A DNA stretch of 64,000 nt from Scatophagus argus (GCF_020382885.2 NC_058512.1:2045001-2109000), one strand, 5' to 3'. Positions 10,601-23,640 are shown, numbered from the stretch's first letter. Notes: generated from the letters alone by a model not told the origin. Made by a program: numbers and translations.

Positions 10601-13600
10601 TTTAAGAGCTGCTCCAAATATGAGTGCAAAGTGCAAGACAGGGCAGGAGAATCATTTAGTTGTAAAAAACTTCTTCCAAGCTGTCTTCAATTAAAAAGGC
10701 TGAGAGCAACTAAAAACATTTTGCAGTAAGAAAGAACCTGACACGTCAACAACAAGAATTAGATCAGAATAGAACAGAACAGAACAGAATATTACGTTAT
10801 TTAAGTGATGTTCTGAAAATCTCACTTTGGATTTATTGCTGATCAAAATAAAAACAAAAGTAATAAAGCTTGTGTGTTCAGACACGCAAACACACACACA
10901 CACGCACACACTCCAGTGTGTGTCACAGTCATGATTAGTGCTCATAAAGCAGCAAACAGACAACTCTTAATGTTGAGAGAAAACCACAAGTGAAATCTAA
11001 TTTCATGGCTCCAGACACACAGATGAAAGCGTCGCTGTGAAGAATTCATAGGAAACGAACACAGAATTAGCCGAGCTTTGTTAGCGTCTTCTTCAGTAAC
11101 GCTGCAGGGAGGAGGAGTGCAGCAGAAGCAGCCACAGAGAGATTTTAGATGAGGAGCTGCAGCGCGCCATCAGTTACAGACACACCTTAAAGTTGGCAGC
11201 CCGGCTGTGATGACGAAGCAAATCACTGCCGAATCAAAGCCAAGCCAGAACATGCGTATGGAGAAGCCTCGCTGCGGAGTGCCTTCACCTCACCTGTGTT
11301 GTGGCTTGGCTGGTGGCCACCTTGACTGGAGACGCCGATGTGGACTGCTGGACTGTGAGGATCTGCTGTGCTACATTAACAGGCAGCGCCACCGACTTCT
11401 GAGAGGCGTTGGAGGTCGGGGAAGCCACAGACACCACAGTCACCTGGCGGGGACAAACACAGTGCAGAGTGCGGAACGATCAGTCCTGACAGATCAATCT
11501 CCCATCAGTATTCTCACACACATCTTAGCATTTTTCACCCGGTGCACACTGACTGATATGAATCTTAAATGGAATGTCGTTATTCACGATATCTGCTCTT
11601 GCAATAACAAGTCATAATGTTGTAACCATCTTAAGATTAATCTCAGCACTGATGGTATCTCAAGGCATCTGTAGCTTGTCAGTATTATAATAAACAGAAA
11701 ACGCGTGGGAAACACCACACCGAGGAAAGTAAGGTGAAAAATGAGTGGTAGTGTGTAGATTTACCTTGCTGGGAGTCTTAAGGGGTGAAATAGCAATCTT
11801 TTTCCCAGGAATGCTCTGTATGCTAGTGCTGTGCGGCTCAGAGAGCGTTATGGTCCTCGCAGGCATCACCGGGGAATTCTGTGCCAGGACCCGTCCTATC
11901 AACACATGGCACAAGATCTGAGACAACGTGGCTAAAACACAGCGGAAACAGAATTTGAAAGGTCACACAAAATAACTGCACGACAATAATGCAAATAAAC
12001 TTACCCGCAATAACAGGAGACACTGATGTCTGAGGATTTAGAGCTTTGCTGTTAACGGTTTTTGTGATGATAAACTTGATTGGTGCAGCTGAGGATGTTG
12101 GAGTTTTCTTCGAAATCTGTGGAGATACGCAGTCAGACTGATGTGCGTTTGACTCTCCACAATCACATCTTAACATCACTGGATATTTTTAATCCAAACA
12201 CAGTTATTTTCTGCAAGTAATATTTACTTCAGTTCACATTACTGCTATTAACATCTTCTAGCTTGTTTTTTGTTTTGTTTTCAGGGTTTTTTTTTTCTTT
12301 CTTGTTTTGCTGTTCATTTACACAACCTCACCAGTTTCTTTTTAAAGCTTGTGAATTTAATGACCTGACTACAACCACTAAGAGACTGCTAATGTTAATC
12401 AGTCACATCTGGCAGATGCCTGATCCACTTAATATACTGGATGTTATCAGCACCATCTGTGTGGATCTGTGCATCACTGAAATGACTGATGAATTTCTCC
12501 ATTTTCTCCAATAAAACACAACATTGCATTACAGATGGTCCTTTTTTGACACAAGCTTCTCATCCGTCATGCCAATAGCTATAACTTGTGTTATAATATT
12601 TACAATATGTCATCCAAGGAAGAGCCACGTGAAGTAAAAACAGGTATGACAACACTGGACAATTTGTTGTATCTGATCCAATTTCCTCACTGGAACTGAG
12701 GTGACTCAGCGCCAAACCATCACCTCCTCCTCTCCAAACACCAAACTGAGTGAAAAGAAGCAAACAAACAGCTGTTTTGTTCTTTCACTTTCTTATTGGC
12801 CTCCCCAGCAGGACAGCAAACTCAGTAAAGCTGCACCCTGCTGAGACAGTGGAGTAGTGAGTTTGACAATGTTCTCAAATGATGTTGTCAGTTTGGAACA
12901 TCATAACCCACAATAACATTTACTCATAGAAAAATATATGACGAGTGCTGCACTGAGTCACTTCATTATTACCTCACTGAGAACATCAGTGAGGCAATAA
13001 TGAAGTGAAAACAGACACATAAAAATAAAAAATAAAATGACTCATGGATAAATCAATGTGTTCAGTCTTCATCGAAGCATAAAGTGTTTCAGGCTGTCAA
13101 CCAATAACGTGGACTTCCATTAGTAAGTAAGCTAACCTGTAATTGTTTTTTTTTTTTATTGTTTTCTTGTTGGAGACACTGAAATCCTGTCTAACAACTC
13201 CAGTTAGGTTTGTCAGAAAACAGTTTGTGAACAGCACAAGCAGCCTTACTGGTCAATAGATAAAATCTGCATTAGTAATTGTGGTTAATTTAACACTAAT
13301 GTGGCTAATGATCAGAAGTCTTCAATATGAAATTGTCAAATACCAATTTGTTTCAATATTCCAGACATAACCATCAGTGTTACCTGTACAGTCTTCAGGG
13401 GCTGGGTCTGTAACGTCGTCAGCTGGTTGCCAGCATTGCCCACCACTGGCTTCCCACCAATAGTCACCACTTTAAACTGTGGAGCTTGAGGTTTGGTGTC
13501 TCCTGAAGTCTGTGAAACACCAGGCTTGTTGCCTGTGTGGGGCAGCTGCAGCACTATGGGTTGCCCAGACTTTCCAATTGCTGTAACCAAAAGTTTTTGT

Positions 13601-14127
13601 CCTTCCTGCTTGATGACCTGGGCTTGAGCACCAGCAGTCTTTGCTGCTTCTGTGGCTTGAGATGAAGCCACCTTGTTGAGAATGATCTGATGGTTTGCGG
13701 GAGAGATGGTAAACGGCGCCGTGAGCTTCTGTAAGCCACTAGTAGAGACGGTTGTCCCAGTCACACTATCTGTAGTTTTGGTAGTGGCTGTGGAAGTAGC
13801 CATGGATGGTTTGAGGCTAAGACGGGGGGACGATGTACTGGAAATGGATATAGGAAGCTGATTTCCGGAGCTGATGCTGAATGTGGAGTCTGCGTTGGTG
13901 GATGATGTCAGAGTCTGAGTGCCTTCTGTTGAAGCGGCATCTGAACACAGACTCAAATTTTCTGAAGCCATGGGTGCATCCGTTTCCATTGGGACCGATG
14001 TGTCATCACCGGACCCTGACTGGACCGTGGTGCCGTCAGGTTGCGGGTGAGGGATGTCTTCTATGCCCTCAGTATCCATGATCTCATCTGGAAGGAGGCT
14101 GTTGAGCTCTGGTGACACCACATCCAT
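7646..14127 (-). CDS. lin54: LIN54, CXC/tesmin DNA-binding subunit of the DREAM/MuvB complex (complete)
   Basis: LIN54 is the nuclear MuvB subunit that binds CHR elements in cell-cycle promoters. Thirteen coding exons, in transcript order: 13384-14127, 12005-12116, 11765-11895, 11294-11443, 10232-10433, 10050-10123, 9768-9962, 9576-9667, 9203-9274, 8892-8994, 8675-8812, 8374-8576, 7646-7847. They join in frame to 805 codons plus TAG; human LIN54 is 749 residues, as I remember it. The start [19 protein letters not shown] and the end [12 protein letters not shown] match the family ends. The N-terminal two thirds are Ser/Thr/Gln-rich and probably disordered. Two CXC motifs lie at about 577-617 and 654-690, with the CLKLYCDC and [10 protein letters not shown] cores; their Tyr residues correspond to the CHR-contacting tyrosines. 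A helical tail (SSQISDLL ... [11 protein letters not shown]) follows. Confidence 0.96.
8374..9274 (-). other. lin54: lin54 exons encoding the two CXC (CRC) DNA-binding motifs
   Basis: Exons 9203-9274 and 8892-8994 encode the first Cys-rich motif ([16 protein letters not shown], then [16 protein letters not shown]). Exons 8675-8812 and 8374-8576 encode the linker ([18 protein letters not shown]) and the second motif ([18 protein letters not shown], then [12 protein letters not shown]). An intron phase break (CT|A) splits the Leu codon just before the DNA-contacting Tyr of motif 1. All zinc-ligand cysteines expected of the family are present. Confidence 0.93.
10434..11293 (-). other. lin54 intron upstream of the exon at 10232-10433
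   Basis: Contains a CA-rich microsatellite at about 10880-10910 and an AGAAC repeat near 10770-10790. No additional exon with good splice sites was recognised. Confidence 0.6.
11294..11443 (-). other. lin54: lin54 symmetric 150-nt exon encoding a 50-residue Ser/Thr/Val-rich insert
   Basis: The exon is phase 0 on both sides (CAG acceptor, GTGAGG donor) and encodes residues 330-379, starting [14 protein letters not shown] and ending [10 protein letters not shown]. It sits between the segments ISPLKTPSK and [16 protein letters not shown]. In the mammalian protein, as I recall it, the corresponding segments are joined by only a few residues. It may therefore be a fish-specific or alternatively spliced cassette. 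Confidence 0.8.
12117..13383 (-). other. lin54 intron between coding exons 1 and 2
   Basis: AT-rich sequence with poly-T runs near 12285-12300 and 13147-13158, and a short inverted repeat around 12960-13010 (TCACTTCATTATTACCTCAC and its complement). No gene is supported here. Confidence 0.6.
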
Positions 14128-14147
14128 GCTTGCAAAGTCTCAGCTCT
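13384..14147 (-). other. lin54: lin54 first coding exon with translation start
   Basis: The exon runs from an AACAG acceptor at 14148 to a GTAACA donor at 13383. Twenty bases of 5' UTR precede the ATG at 14125-14127. It encodes 248 residues, mostly Thr/Ser/Gln-rich, including [15 protein letters not shown] and [10 protein letters not shown], which are hallmark LIN54 stretches. Confidence 0.93.
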
Positions 14148-16136
14148 CTGTTGAAGAAAAACAACAATTTTTCATTGCCACTGAAAAATGTGTCAAAGAT
14201 ATACACATTTTTCAGCTGAACACATATAAAATGCTTTTAAATGCAATGGAAGCCTTTAGGAATTTTTTTTCGTAAGTTTAGTTATTATTTAAATGAATAA
14301 CCTGGTTTAGGAAACGCATATTTACTAGACTAAATACATTATGGTGCCTGATCTCTGGGAAAAATCTGATATGTTGATTGCTTTTTATTATGTTTGATTA
14401 CATATAATTGTTAGATTGAATTGCAATTGAAAAGATCTACAATTCAAAAAATATATATAGATAGATATCTATATATAGATAGAAAGATATAGCTAGAGAG
14501 ATATATCTATATATTATATATATATATATAAATAACATATATCTATACTGCTCTACATAATTAACAAACATCCATAATTAGACAGTACTGCAGTGTCCTC
14601 GAAAAAGACTTTGCAAGAAAAAAAATAAACAAACAAGCAAGATAGTTAATGCTAACGAGTTAGCCACGGCAAAAAAATGCCCGGTCTGATAACTTTATGC
14701 GTGTGAATTGCTCATTGATAATCCCGTATTTTATCAGTGAAAGGGGTTAACATGAGTCACGTTTGAGCTGCACTCATTTTGACACTGGCTGACAGCTGAT
14801 GCTGGCTTAACTAGGCCGCAGCGATCATCTCAGCCATATCTTTGTCCTGCTGCACTCTACTCAACATTAATCCACTGAAACGCACATATGAACCCTACCC
14901 ACCCCAAACCACACTCACACACACGGAGCTAACTGCCCTGGTTGTTTTCACGCCTCCATGTGAAACTGTCCTGAGCTGCACTCATTTGTGTGAAAACATC
15001 CTCAGAAGTGGTCCCGGCTGGGGCAAAGAGTGTGCAAAGGCGACAAGCTGTTTGCTGGCTGCGTTACTATTTCAGGCCGGGGTTGGATTTCGAAAGATCC
15101 GCCATTTTTACCTCGTCATCAACTCTGTTAGCTCCGCGGCTAACACTGAGCTATATGGATTCAGAGAATGTATCTGCTACTATTTGCACTGGGCTAAGAC
15201 ACTTGTCCACAGCAAGTCCACACAAAACAGAGCAGCTACATGATAGCTGAATATAACAGACCGTGGAAAATGTGTGCTACTAGCAAGTCACAAACTCTTT
15301 TAGCGGACTCAACGCACGTAAACAATGCTAGCGTTCACTAATTCCTCCTGTCACTTGAGACATCCATCTGGATCGGAACATTTGAAACCAACAATGCACG
15401 TAAAACTACTGCATCTAATAGATTTATCTAATGGCATGTGTAGCATGTGCTTTGGGGCTATGAGACAAGTTAGCGTGGCCTAACCAATTATAAATTACAA
15501 ATTTCAGTTAAACGACAAGTAAATCCCTTTTGATCCAGTGGAGACAACACGTATATGATCATCCGTATCTAAATCGGAAAGAAACGTCAAATACGATTAT
15601 ACCAGCTAGGTAGTATGGACACAGCTAATAGCAAAAGCAGCTGCTAAGTGCTGTTGTAATTTTGACAGCATAAACAGAAGGAACAGTTAACGCAGAAATT
15701 GCTTTACCATGTCAACAAAACAACTCCATACGCGTCTCGATGTTCGGCTTAGTTAGCTTTTACTTTTTATTTGCGGGCGCAGTAACTTAGCTGACGGCTC
15801 ACATGATATTTGCATCATAGGTTACTAAACTACTAATTAGTATCCAACCAAACTTTGTTTCAGCGCACAGAATATCGTTACTGGCCAGTTTCAGGTTATA
15901 TTCTAGCTTCTGTGCTCTTCACTGGTGTCTACCCTAACCATCGTTATTATCATCATCATCAGCCTCATCAAGCCAGCCCAGCGGGCAGGACAACTGTACT
16001 AGCAAACTTGCTGAAGCTGCTAACCCAAGCTAGCTAGCACAACATTTTCAACATTGAACACTTTTTGAAGTGTGTGGCTACCCACTGAATGCAGTGTGGT
16101 GAATCCTAGAAAAGGCCAAGACATAATGATGCTTAC
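14148..16136 (-). other. lin54 5' intron; AT simple repeat and CpG-containing stretch
   Basis: This separates the non-coding first exon from the ATG exon. The left part has a TATA/GATA-type simple repeat (14448-14550). The part near 15000-15150 is GC-richer, with a minus-strand AAAATGGCGG (YY1-type) motif near 15101 that follows a GAG|GTAAAA donor-like site; it could be an alternative promoter. Long open frames on the plus strand here have no protein-like character. Confidence 0.5.
14448..14550. repeat. AT-rich (TATA/GATA) simple repeat
   Basis: Irregular TATATA and TAGATA runs over about 100 bases with local palindromes such as ATATCTATATATAGATA. Confidence 0.85.
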
Positions 16137-16240
16137 CCAAGATATTTACGCTAGGCAATGTTTCCAGATAAAACGAGGAAAGCAAAAGGCGATTGTTCAA
16201 AATACCGCGCCGAGCGCCATTCCTCCCTGACATTTCACAA
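16137..16240 (-). promoter_or_regulatory. lin54: lin54 non-coding first exon with CDE/CHR-like promoter element
   Basis: A minus-strand donor (TTGG then GTAAGCAT) lies at 16136/16137, and the exon above it is GC-rich. On the minus strand GCGCGG (16205-16210) is followed after three bases by TTTGAA (16196-16201). This resembles the CDE/CHR tandem of MuvB-regulated promoters, whose usual spacer is four bases. The transcription start is inferred to lie near 16200-16240. Confidence 0.5.
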
Positions 16241-17164
16241 GTTGACCACGCCCTCCGCGCCCTACGTCACTGATACGTGATTCTTAAAGGTGCAGCATAA
16301 CAATATCACGTTTGTTTTGATAAAAGCTATTCAAAAGTACAATTTTTCTAATTGGTATCTCTGTTTTTCTAAAATTATATGTTTAGCATTTATTTAAATC
16401 GTGAAATAATCTCATTACAAAAATTAAACACAACTCTACGAATAACAGTAAGATTAGGCTATTTTACTATGTGACGATTATATTTACTGGTCTTAAAATG
16501 TACTAATAAGTGAAAAACTTAGTAGTTTAAGAGATACAGTAAATTCTTTTTAAATCAGAGTTACACTATGAAGTGACAGTTTATTTATCAGCAAAATTAT
16601 GTACCAAAATACAAATGTCAACAGGGCCAGTATTGCTAATTAGAACAAGGATGTCCTCATTAAGTTTCATTAATCTGTCTTCATAAAAATACAGTAAAAT
16701 AAAGGGATTTTTTTCTTGCCAAGCGATAATTTTAACTGGTTAAAGCCCATAATATTACTTACTACATAATATAATTTGTCAAAGCAGCTGCATTCACATT
16801 TTGCCAATTATTAATTATATTATTTCATTTTGCAAATTGACTAAGTGACTAATTGAGTAACGGTTTTGGCTGCACTTCAAAAAATGTAAAGGTTGGGAAA
16901 AACATATTTAATATTTATTTGAAAAATAAATAAAGCTCTCAACTAAATGTGGATTGTTGTGGAGCAGGATACTAAAAATAGCTTACAAGCAGCTAACAAC
17001 TCCCTAAGATTTGTAATTACCGGTCATAGGCCTCTATTACTTGAGTAAATTTGATTAGCTACACTCCAACACTCCTACTCATACCAGTCGCTCTTAGTAT
17101 TATAAATATATTGACAGTATTGGCAACAAACAATCTATCACTGAAGATCATGAACAGTGGGCCG
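16241..17164. other. Divergent intergenic spacer between lin54 and cops4
   Basis: About 0.9 kb of AT-rich, mostly unique-looking sequence. No exon or RNA gene was recognised. Both genes point away from it, so it probably carries upstream elements of both. Confidence 0.6.
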
Positions 17165-17289
17165 ATAAGCTCCTCCTTCTGCTTGTTGGAGGACCGCTCG
17201 AGCAGCGCGCTCCCCGGCACTCAGACCGGAAGTCTCGCTCCCCTCTTGGCTGAGGAAGCCTGCTGTTGTTGACACTTCGACAGGCAACA
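17165..17289 (+). promoter_or_regulatory. cops4: cops4 core promoter and 5' UTR
   Basis: CpG-rich sequence immediately before the ATG. It has the ETS consensus ACCGGAAGT at 17225-17233 and no TATA box, typical of a housekeeping promoter. The 5' UTR is probably under 100 bases. The exact start is not determined. Confidence 0.6.
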
Positions 17290-20459
<3,170 letters not shown>

Positions 20460-20859
20460 ACATCCCCCCCCCCAAACAAAATCCTCTAAACTGCTCCCTC
20501 ATCCTGTCCTGATGTGTCGTCTTCCTGATCAAAATTGTCTCCGCTCCAGTCCCACTAATGGAAACGGCAAAGAAGAGAAGTTTTTGCTACCACCGTCACT
20601 TTTTGCAGAGGATATTTTTGCTCACAGGGAAAATTCAGCGTCTCTCATTGTTTCAGATCTGTGTCTCACACAGATGTAGTGACAGGAGGGCCATAATGTA
20701 ACATGTAGGTGTGACTTCATATGATTTACTTGGCATGTTTAAAGTTCAGATATGGTTATTCACATAGTTGACATGAAAAATGCAATGTTGTGTTCCAGCG
20801 CATTCTAGTGTTTTTAACTTAACGTAATTACACAGCAACTTCCGTCAAATGGTTCTTGG

Positions 20860-20865
20860 TTTATT
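20860..20865 (-). terminator. Candidate plac8-like polyadenylation signal
   Basis: Minus-strand AATAAA about 275 bases past the plac8-like stop at 21140-21142. It lies inside the cops4 3' UTR, so the two convergent transcripts would overlap by roughly 50 bases or more. Confidence 0.4.
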
Positions 20866-20911
20866 CATGTTAACCTTCTCTGTCCACATTTATGAGGTTT
20901 CAGCAAAGAGA

Positions 20912-20917
20912 AATAAA
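20912..20917 (+). terminator. cops4: cops4 polyadenylation signal
   Basis: AATAAA about 450 bases after the TAA stop at 20457-20459. The following sequence is GT-rich (AGTGTTCAG, TTGTGTTTTTT), as expected downstream of a cleavage site. Confidence 0.7.
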
Positions 20918-21139
20918 TTCACATGAAAGAAAGTGTTCAGTCTCAAGGTTGTGTTTTTTAACTTTCCACATCAGTAACAATTCAATTATTGATGTTACGA
21001 CAAAAAATACACATTCTGAGTTTGTTTTCCTGCAGCTCCCTTAGCAGTGTCTTCTTTCAGTAATTTGATGTTCCCTCCTGTTTTCCTGTGAGTCAAGAAA
21101 AGTGCTTTTTAGAGTAGGTCATGTTGTTAATGTTGTACC

Positions 21140-21265
21140 TTAGAAGGTTAGGTTTCTCTGCCTGTTAACCATCCGCAGCTGACAGTCGATGTTGTAGGTG
21201 AGTCCATCCGATCCACACACAGGGTCACAGATGGGTGGGCACCATATTGGGTCATAATATCCAGA
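21140..21265 (-). other. Kazal-like terminal exon of the plac8-like gene
   Basis: An exon with a GTATCTGCACAG acceptor and an open frame of 41 codons to TAA. It contains CPPICDPVCGSDGLTYNIDC, which has the Kazal core spacing C-x7-C-x10-C and the hallmark VCGSDGxTY. The remaining Kazal cysteines are absent: CQLR follows where another Cys would be expected, and the frame ends NRQRNLTF. Phase 0 matches the donor of the upstream PLAC8 exon. The tail CQLRMVNRQ...TF also resembles the usual PLAC8 C-terminus (CQ.KR..NRR...TF). It could therefore be a diverged PLAC8 last exon that resembles Kazal, or a captured Kazal exon. Confidence 0.6.
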
Positions 21266-23379
21266 CTGTGCAGATACAAGTGGAAAATATGTGTTAATGG
21301 CTTAATGGGGCAAACAAATAATATTTCACTTTTGCACCTGTTAAGCTACAACAATCTATACATCCCTCCATCCATCCATCCATTTTCTATACCGCCTATC
21401 CATCAGGGTCGCGGGGGAGCTGGAGCCTATCCCAGATGACTATGGGCGAGAGGCAGGGTTCACCCTGGACTGGTCGCCAGTCAATCGCAGGGCCAACACA
21501 CAAAGACAGACAACCACACACTCTCACACTCACACCTAGGGGGCAATTTAGAGTAGCCAATTAACCTGATGTGCATGTTTTTGGTATTGTGGGAGGAAGC
21601 CGGAGTACCCGGAGAAAACCCACGCAGGCACAGGGAGAACATGCAAACTCCACACAGAAGGGCCCAGACCGGGATTCGAACCTGGAACCCTCTTGCTATG
21701 AGGCAACAGTGTATTAAGAATAAATCAGACAAAACAAATCTCTCATGTAAAATCTTAACTCTGTGCACTGCGTGCCCACAATCCATACAATATAAACATA
21801 ATATTGAATAAATATGTAATTTTTTACCTTTTTATTGTTACTCTTGTTGATCTGATAAAGAACACAAGGTTTGTTTTGTTGTTGGGGTGAATACAGCAGC
21901 TCATATCCGATATATTGGATCCTTTTTCTCACAGCAGAAACAAACCAGGTGAAAGCCAGCTGATTATTTATGGCTCCATTTAGGTGTTTGAACACGCTGT
22001 GCTGCTGAACCAGCATGCTCAGTATCAGAGTGCTGAAAACAGCATAACTAAATGGAAAGGAGCTTATATTAATGTTCTGATACACCTACATAACACCTGA
22101 ACTTTCATTAATGTGGTCATGTGACATTTAATTTAGTCCTCTCAGCTCAACACACTGGTAAAGCAGACGCTGACATCCTATGATGGCAAGTATAATGTGG
22201 CTAACACTGATGTTACCAAAGGGGAAAAACATTTTTAAAAAATCTGTTTTGAAGTCAGTATATAGTTTGATCATAAAAAAAGTTAATGGCAGTATTGTGC
22301 AATTTTCAAGAGAAATCTTCTCCACATCAACTGCTCAGGACATCACAGGTGAAATGTCCTGGCAATAAAAATGGTCCCAGCTAACTTTGAATGCCATTTC
22401 CAGTACAGAATTAAATCTGACATCAATAGTATAATAGATAGTAGATTTACAACATCATTAAAGTTTATATCATTGCCCACACCCACCTCCTCATAGACAA
22501 TCTCACAAGCATTGAACATCTGAAGCATAAAATGCCTGAAATGTGATTTTGTGTATTATAATGCATTCATAATGCATTATGACTGTGTTCAAAGTCACAC
22601 ATAATGCTTTCTGATGCACTATATCAACAGTCATAAAACATTGTAGACATGACTTATGATGCATTATAAGATGAATAATACTGGATGTATCATAAATTCC
22701 TGCTCCGCAACCACAAGAATTTCCCTCCAGGGATTAATAAAGGAATTCTGATTCTGATTCTGATTCTGATTCTGATTCTGATTAACAAATTATCACGTTA
22801 TTCTGACAGATGATTGTAAAGGTCCATTCACTCAAACTTGTGATGGAATATTTGTACATTGCCAGAATGGCACATTTACCTGAGACAATGATCTGATTAC
22901 TTCTTGGGAACCACTGTTTTACAGATATTTAGTTATTAAAAATGTGTTTTGTACATGTGTAAGTGTTAAATAAAGGTACTACTCTTGCACTATAATTACT
23001 ACATTGTCCACAGCGAGTCTTACAGTGATTCAGCTCCACATATCCACTGAAAACTTACTCTGATGTTGTATTTGGTCCTGTAAAGGCTGCGCATGGCCAT
23101 CGTCACTCCACACAGGAGCATTCATCCACGTCACTGGCAATCATGCAGCCGAGGCACAGGTGACAACACAGACCCGGGCAGCCTGATTCAGATGGGAAAA
23201 GAAGTGTATTAAGAATAAACAAATCTCTCATGTAAAATCTTAACTCTGTGCACTGCGTGTTAATCAGATTTCCCAGTAAGGAAGGAACGCTCACAAATTT
23301 TGCAGTCGTCGCAGACATCAAACGGGCCGATCTGGAAGTCAGATGGTTCGTATTTTCCTGGTTGGTTGGTCACAGCCAT
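21140..23379 (-). CDS. plac8: PLAC8-like small Cys-rich protein, reading frame broken by one base
   Basis: Three minus-strand exons: 23295-23392 (start ATG 23377-23379, MAVTNQPGKYEPSDFQ ... VCDDCKI), 23059-23182, and 21140-21265. Exon 2 begins with the PLAC8 signature (CLCCHLCLGC-type cysteines, MIASDVDEC). It then reads CSCVE and stop at 23106-23108. One extra base near 23117 would restore the family pattern ECCLCGVTMAMRSLYRTKYNIR. With that correction the exons join at 111 codons, close to the usual PLAC8 length of about 115. The last exon is not typical of PLAC8: it shows a Kazal-like cysteine pattern (separate entry). PLAC8 proteins are small Cys-rich proteins of unsettled molecular role. 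Either an assembly or read error, or a decaying gene. The position next to cops4 matches mammalian plac8. Confidence 0.7.
21358..21708 (-). mobile_element. L2/Maui-type retroposon 3' end (or a SINE sharing that tail)
   Basis: Read on the minus strand it contains GTGTGGAGTTTGCATGTTCT, TGGCGACCAGTCCAGGGTGA and ATCTGGGATAGGCTCCAGCT, ending in an AAAATGGATGGATGGATGG tail. This is the well-known teleost L2 3' region with its GGAT tail. A GGTTCGAATCC sequence at its 5' side matches a tRNA B box, so a tRNA-derived SINE with an L2 tail is possible. It is inserted in the last plac8-like intron. Confidence 0.8.
21709..21774. repeat. Direct repeat copy A (66 bp) in the plac8-like gene
   Basis: It begins GTGTATTAAGAATAAA and ends ACTCTGTGCACTGCGTG. 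The same sequence recurs at 23204-23259 in the same orientation, lacking the ten bases TCAGACAAAA. It directly abuts the L2-like element. Confidence 0.9.
22540..22690. repeat. TAATGCATTA-rich interspersed repeat
   Basis: Several partly palindromic ATAATGCATTAT-type phrases within 150 bases, typical of a fish interspersed repeat. The family was not identified. Confidence 0.5.
22700..22784 (+). mobile_element. 3' end of a non-LTR retroposon with (ATTCTG)n tail
   Basis: The phrase AATTTCCCTCCAGGGATTAA TAAAGGAATTCTG is followed by six-base ATTCTG units to 22784. This is a common 3' terminus of truncated teleost LINEs (Rex1-like). Only the tail is evident. Confidence 0.6.
23204..23259. repeat. 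Direct repeat copy B (56 bp) in the plac8-like gene
   Basis: Copy of 21709-21774 without its ten-base insertion. It lies in the intron just upstream of the frameshifted PLAC8 exon. Confidence 0.9.
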
Positions 23380-23587
23380 GATCAAGATAATTCTGTCTGG
23401 GATGAAAAGTAAATGTCACCAATGTTTGTTCTTGAGCCCATCACTGAAGAGCTGAGGCCTGATCATTACTTCCTCCCCCCCTGCAGAGATAACTATAAAT
23501 TACACCTCTTTTGAACATCAAACAATTTGGACATAAGTTATCCGTTCAGGATTCAGAGTCAAGCAGTGGTCAGGAAGTAAATCTTAC

Positions 23588-23640
23588 CAGATGGTTGGAG
23601 CGTTAAAGGATGGTGAAACTGAGGAAGAAGTCAGTTTAAA
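23588..23640 (-). other. plac8-like 5' non-coding exon
   Basis: The minus-strand donor CATCTG|GTAAGATT at 23587/23588 is the best donor upstream of the exon acceptor at 23393 (CCCAGACAG). The right edge (transcription start) is a guess. Confidence 0.4.

Larger units (their letters stand above)
21266..23058 (-). other. plac8-like last intron, repeat-filled
   Basis: Holds the L2-like piece, repeat copy A, a minus-strand open frame of 123 codons (21714-22085, unrecognised and without family motifs), the TAATGCATTA-rich stretch and the (ATTCTG)n tail. No PLAC8-type terminal exon other than 21140-21265 was found. Confidence 0.6.

Noticed and set aside
14842..15243. 133-codon plus-strand frame upstream of lin54
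   Set aside because: No protein-like features and lies in a CpG-containing stretch of the lin54 5' intron.
21714..22085. 123-codon minus-strand frame inside the plac8-like intron as a separate gene
   Set aside because: No recognisable domain, no matching splice context and it overlaps the duplicated repeat segment; left as intron.
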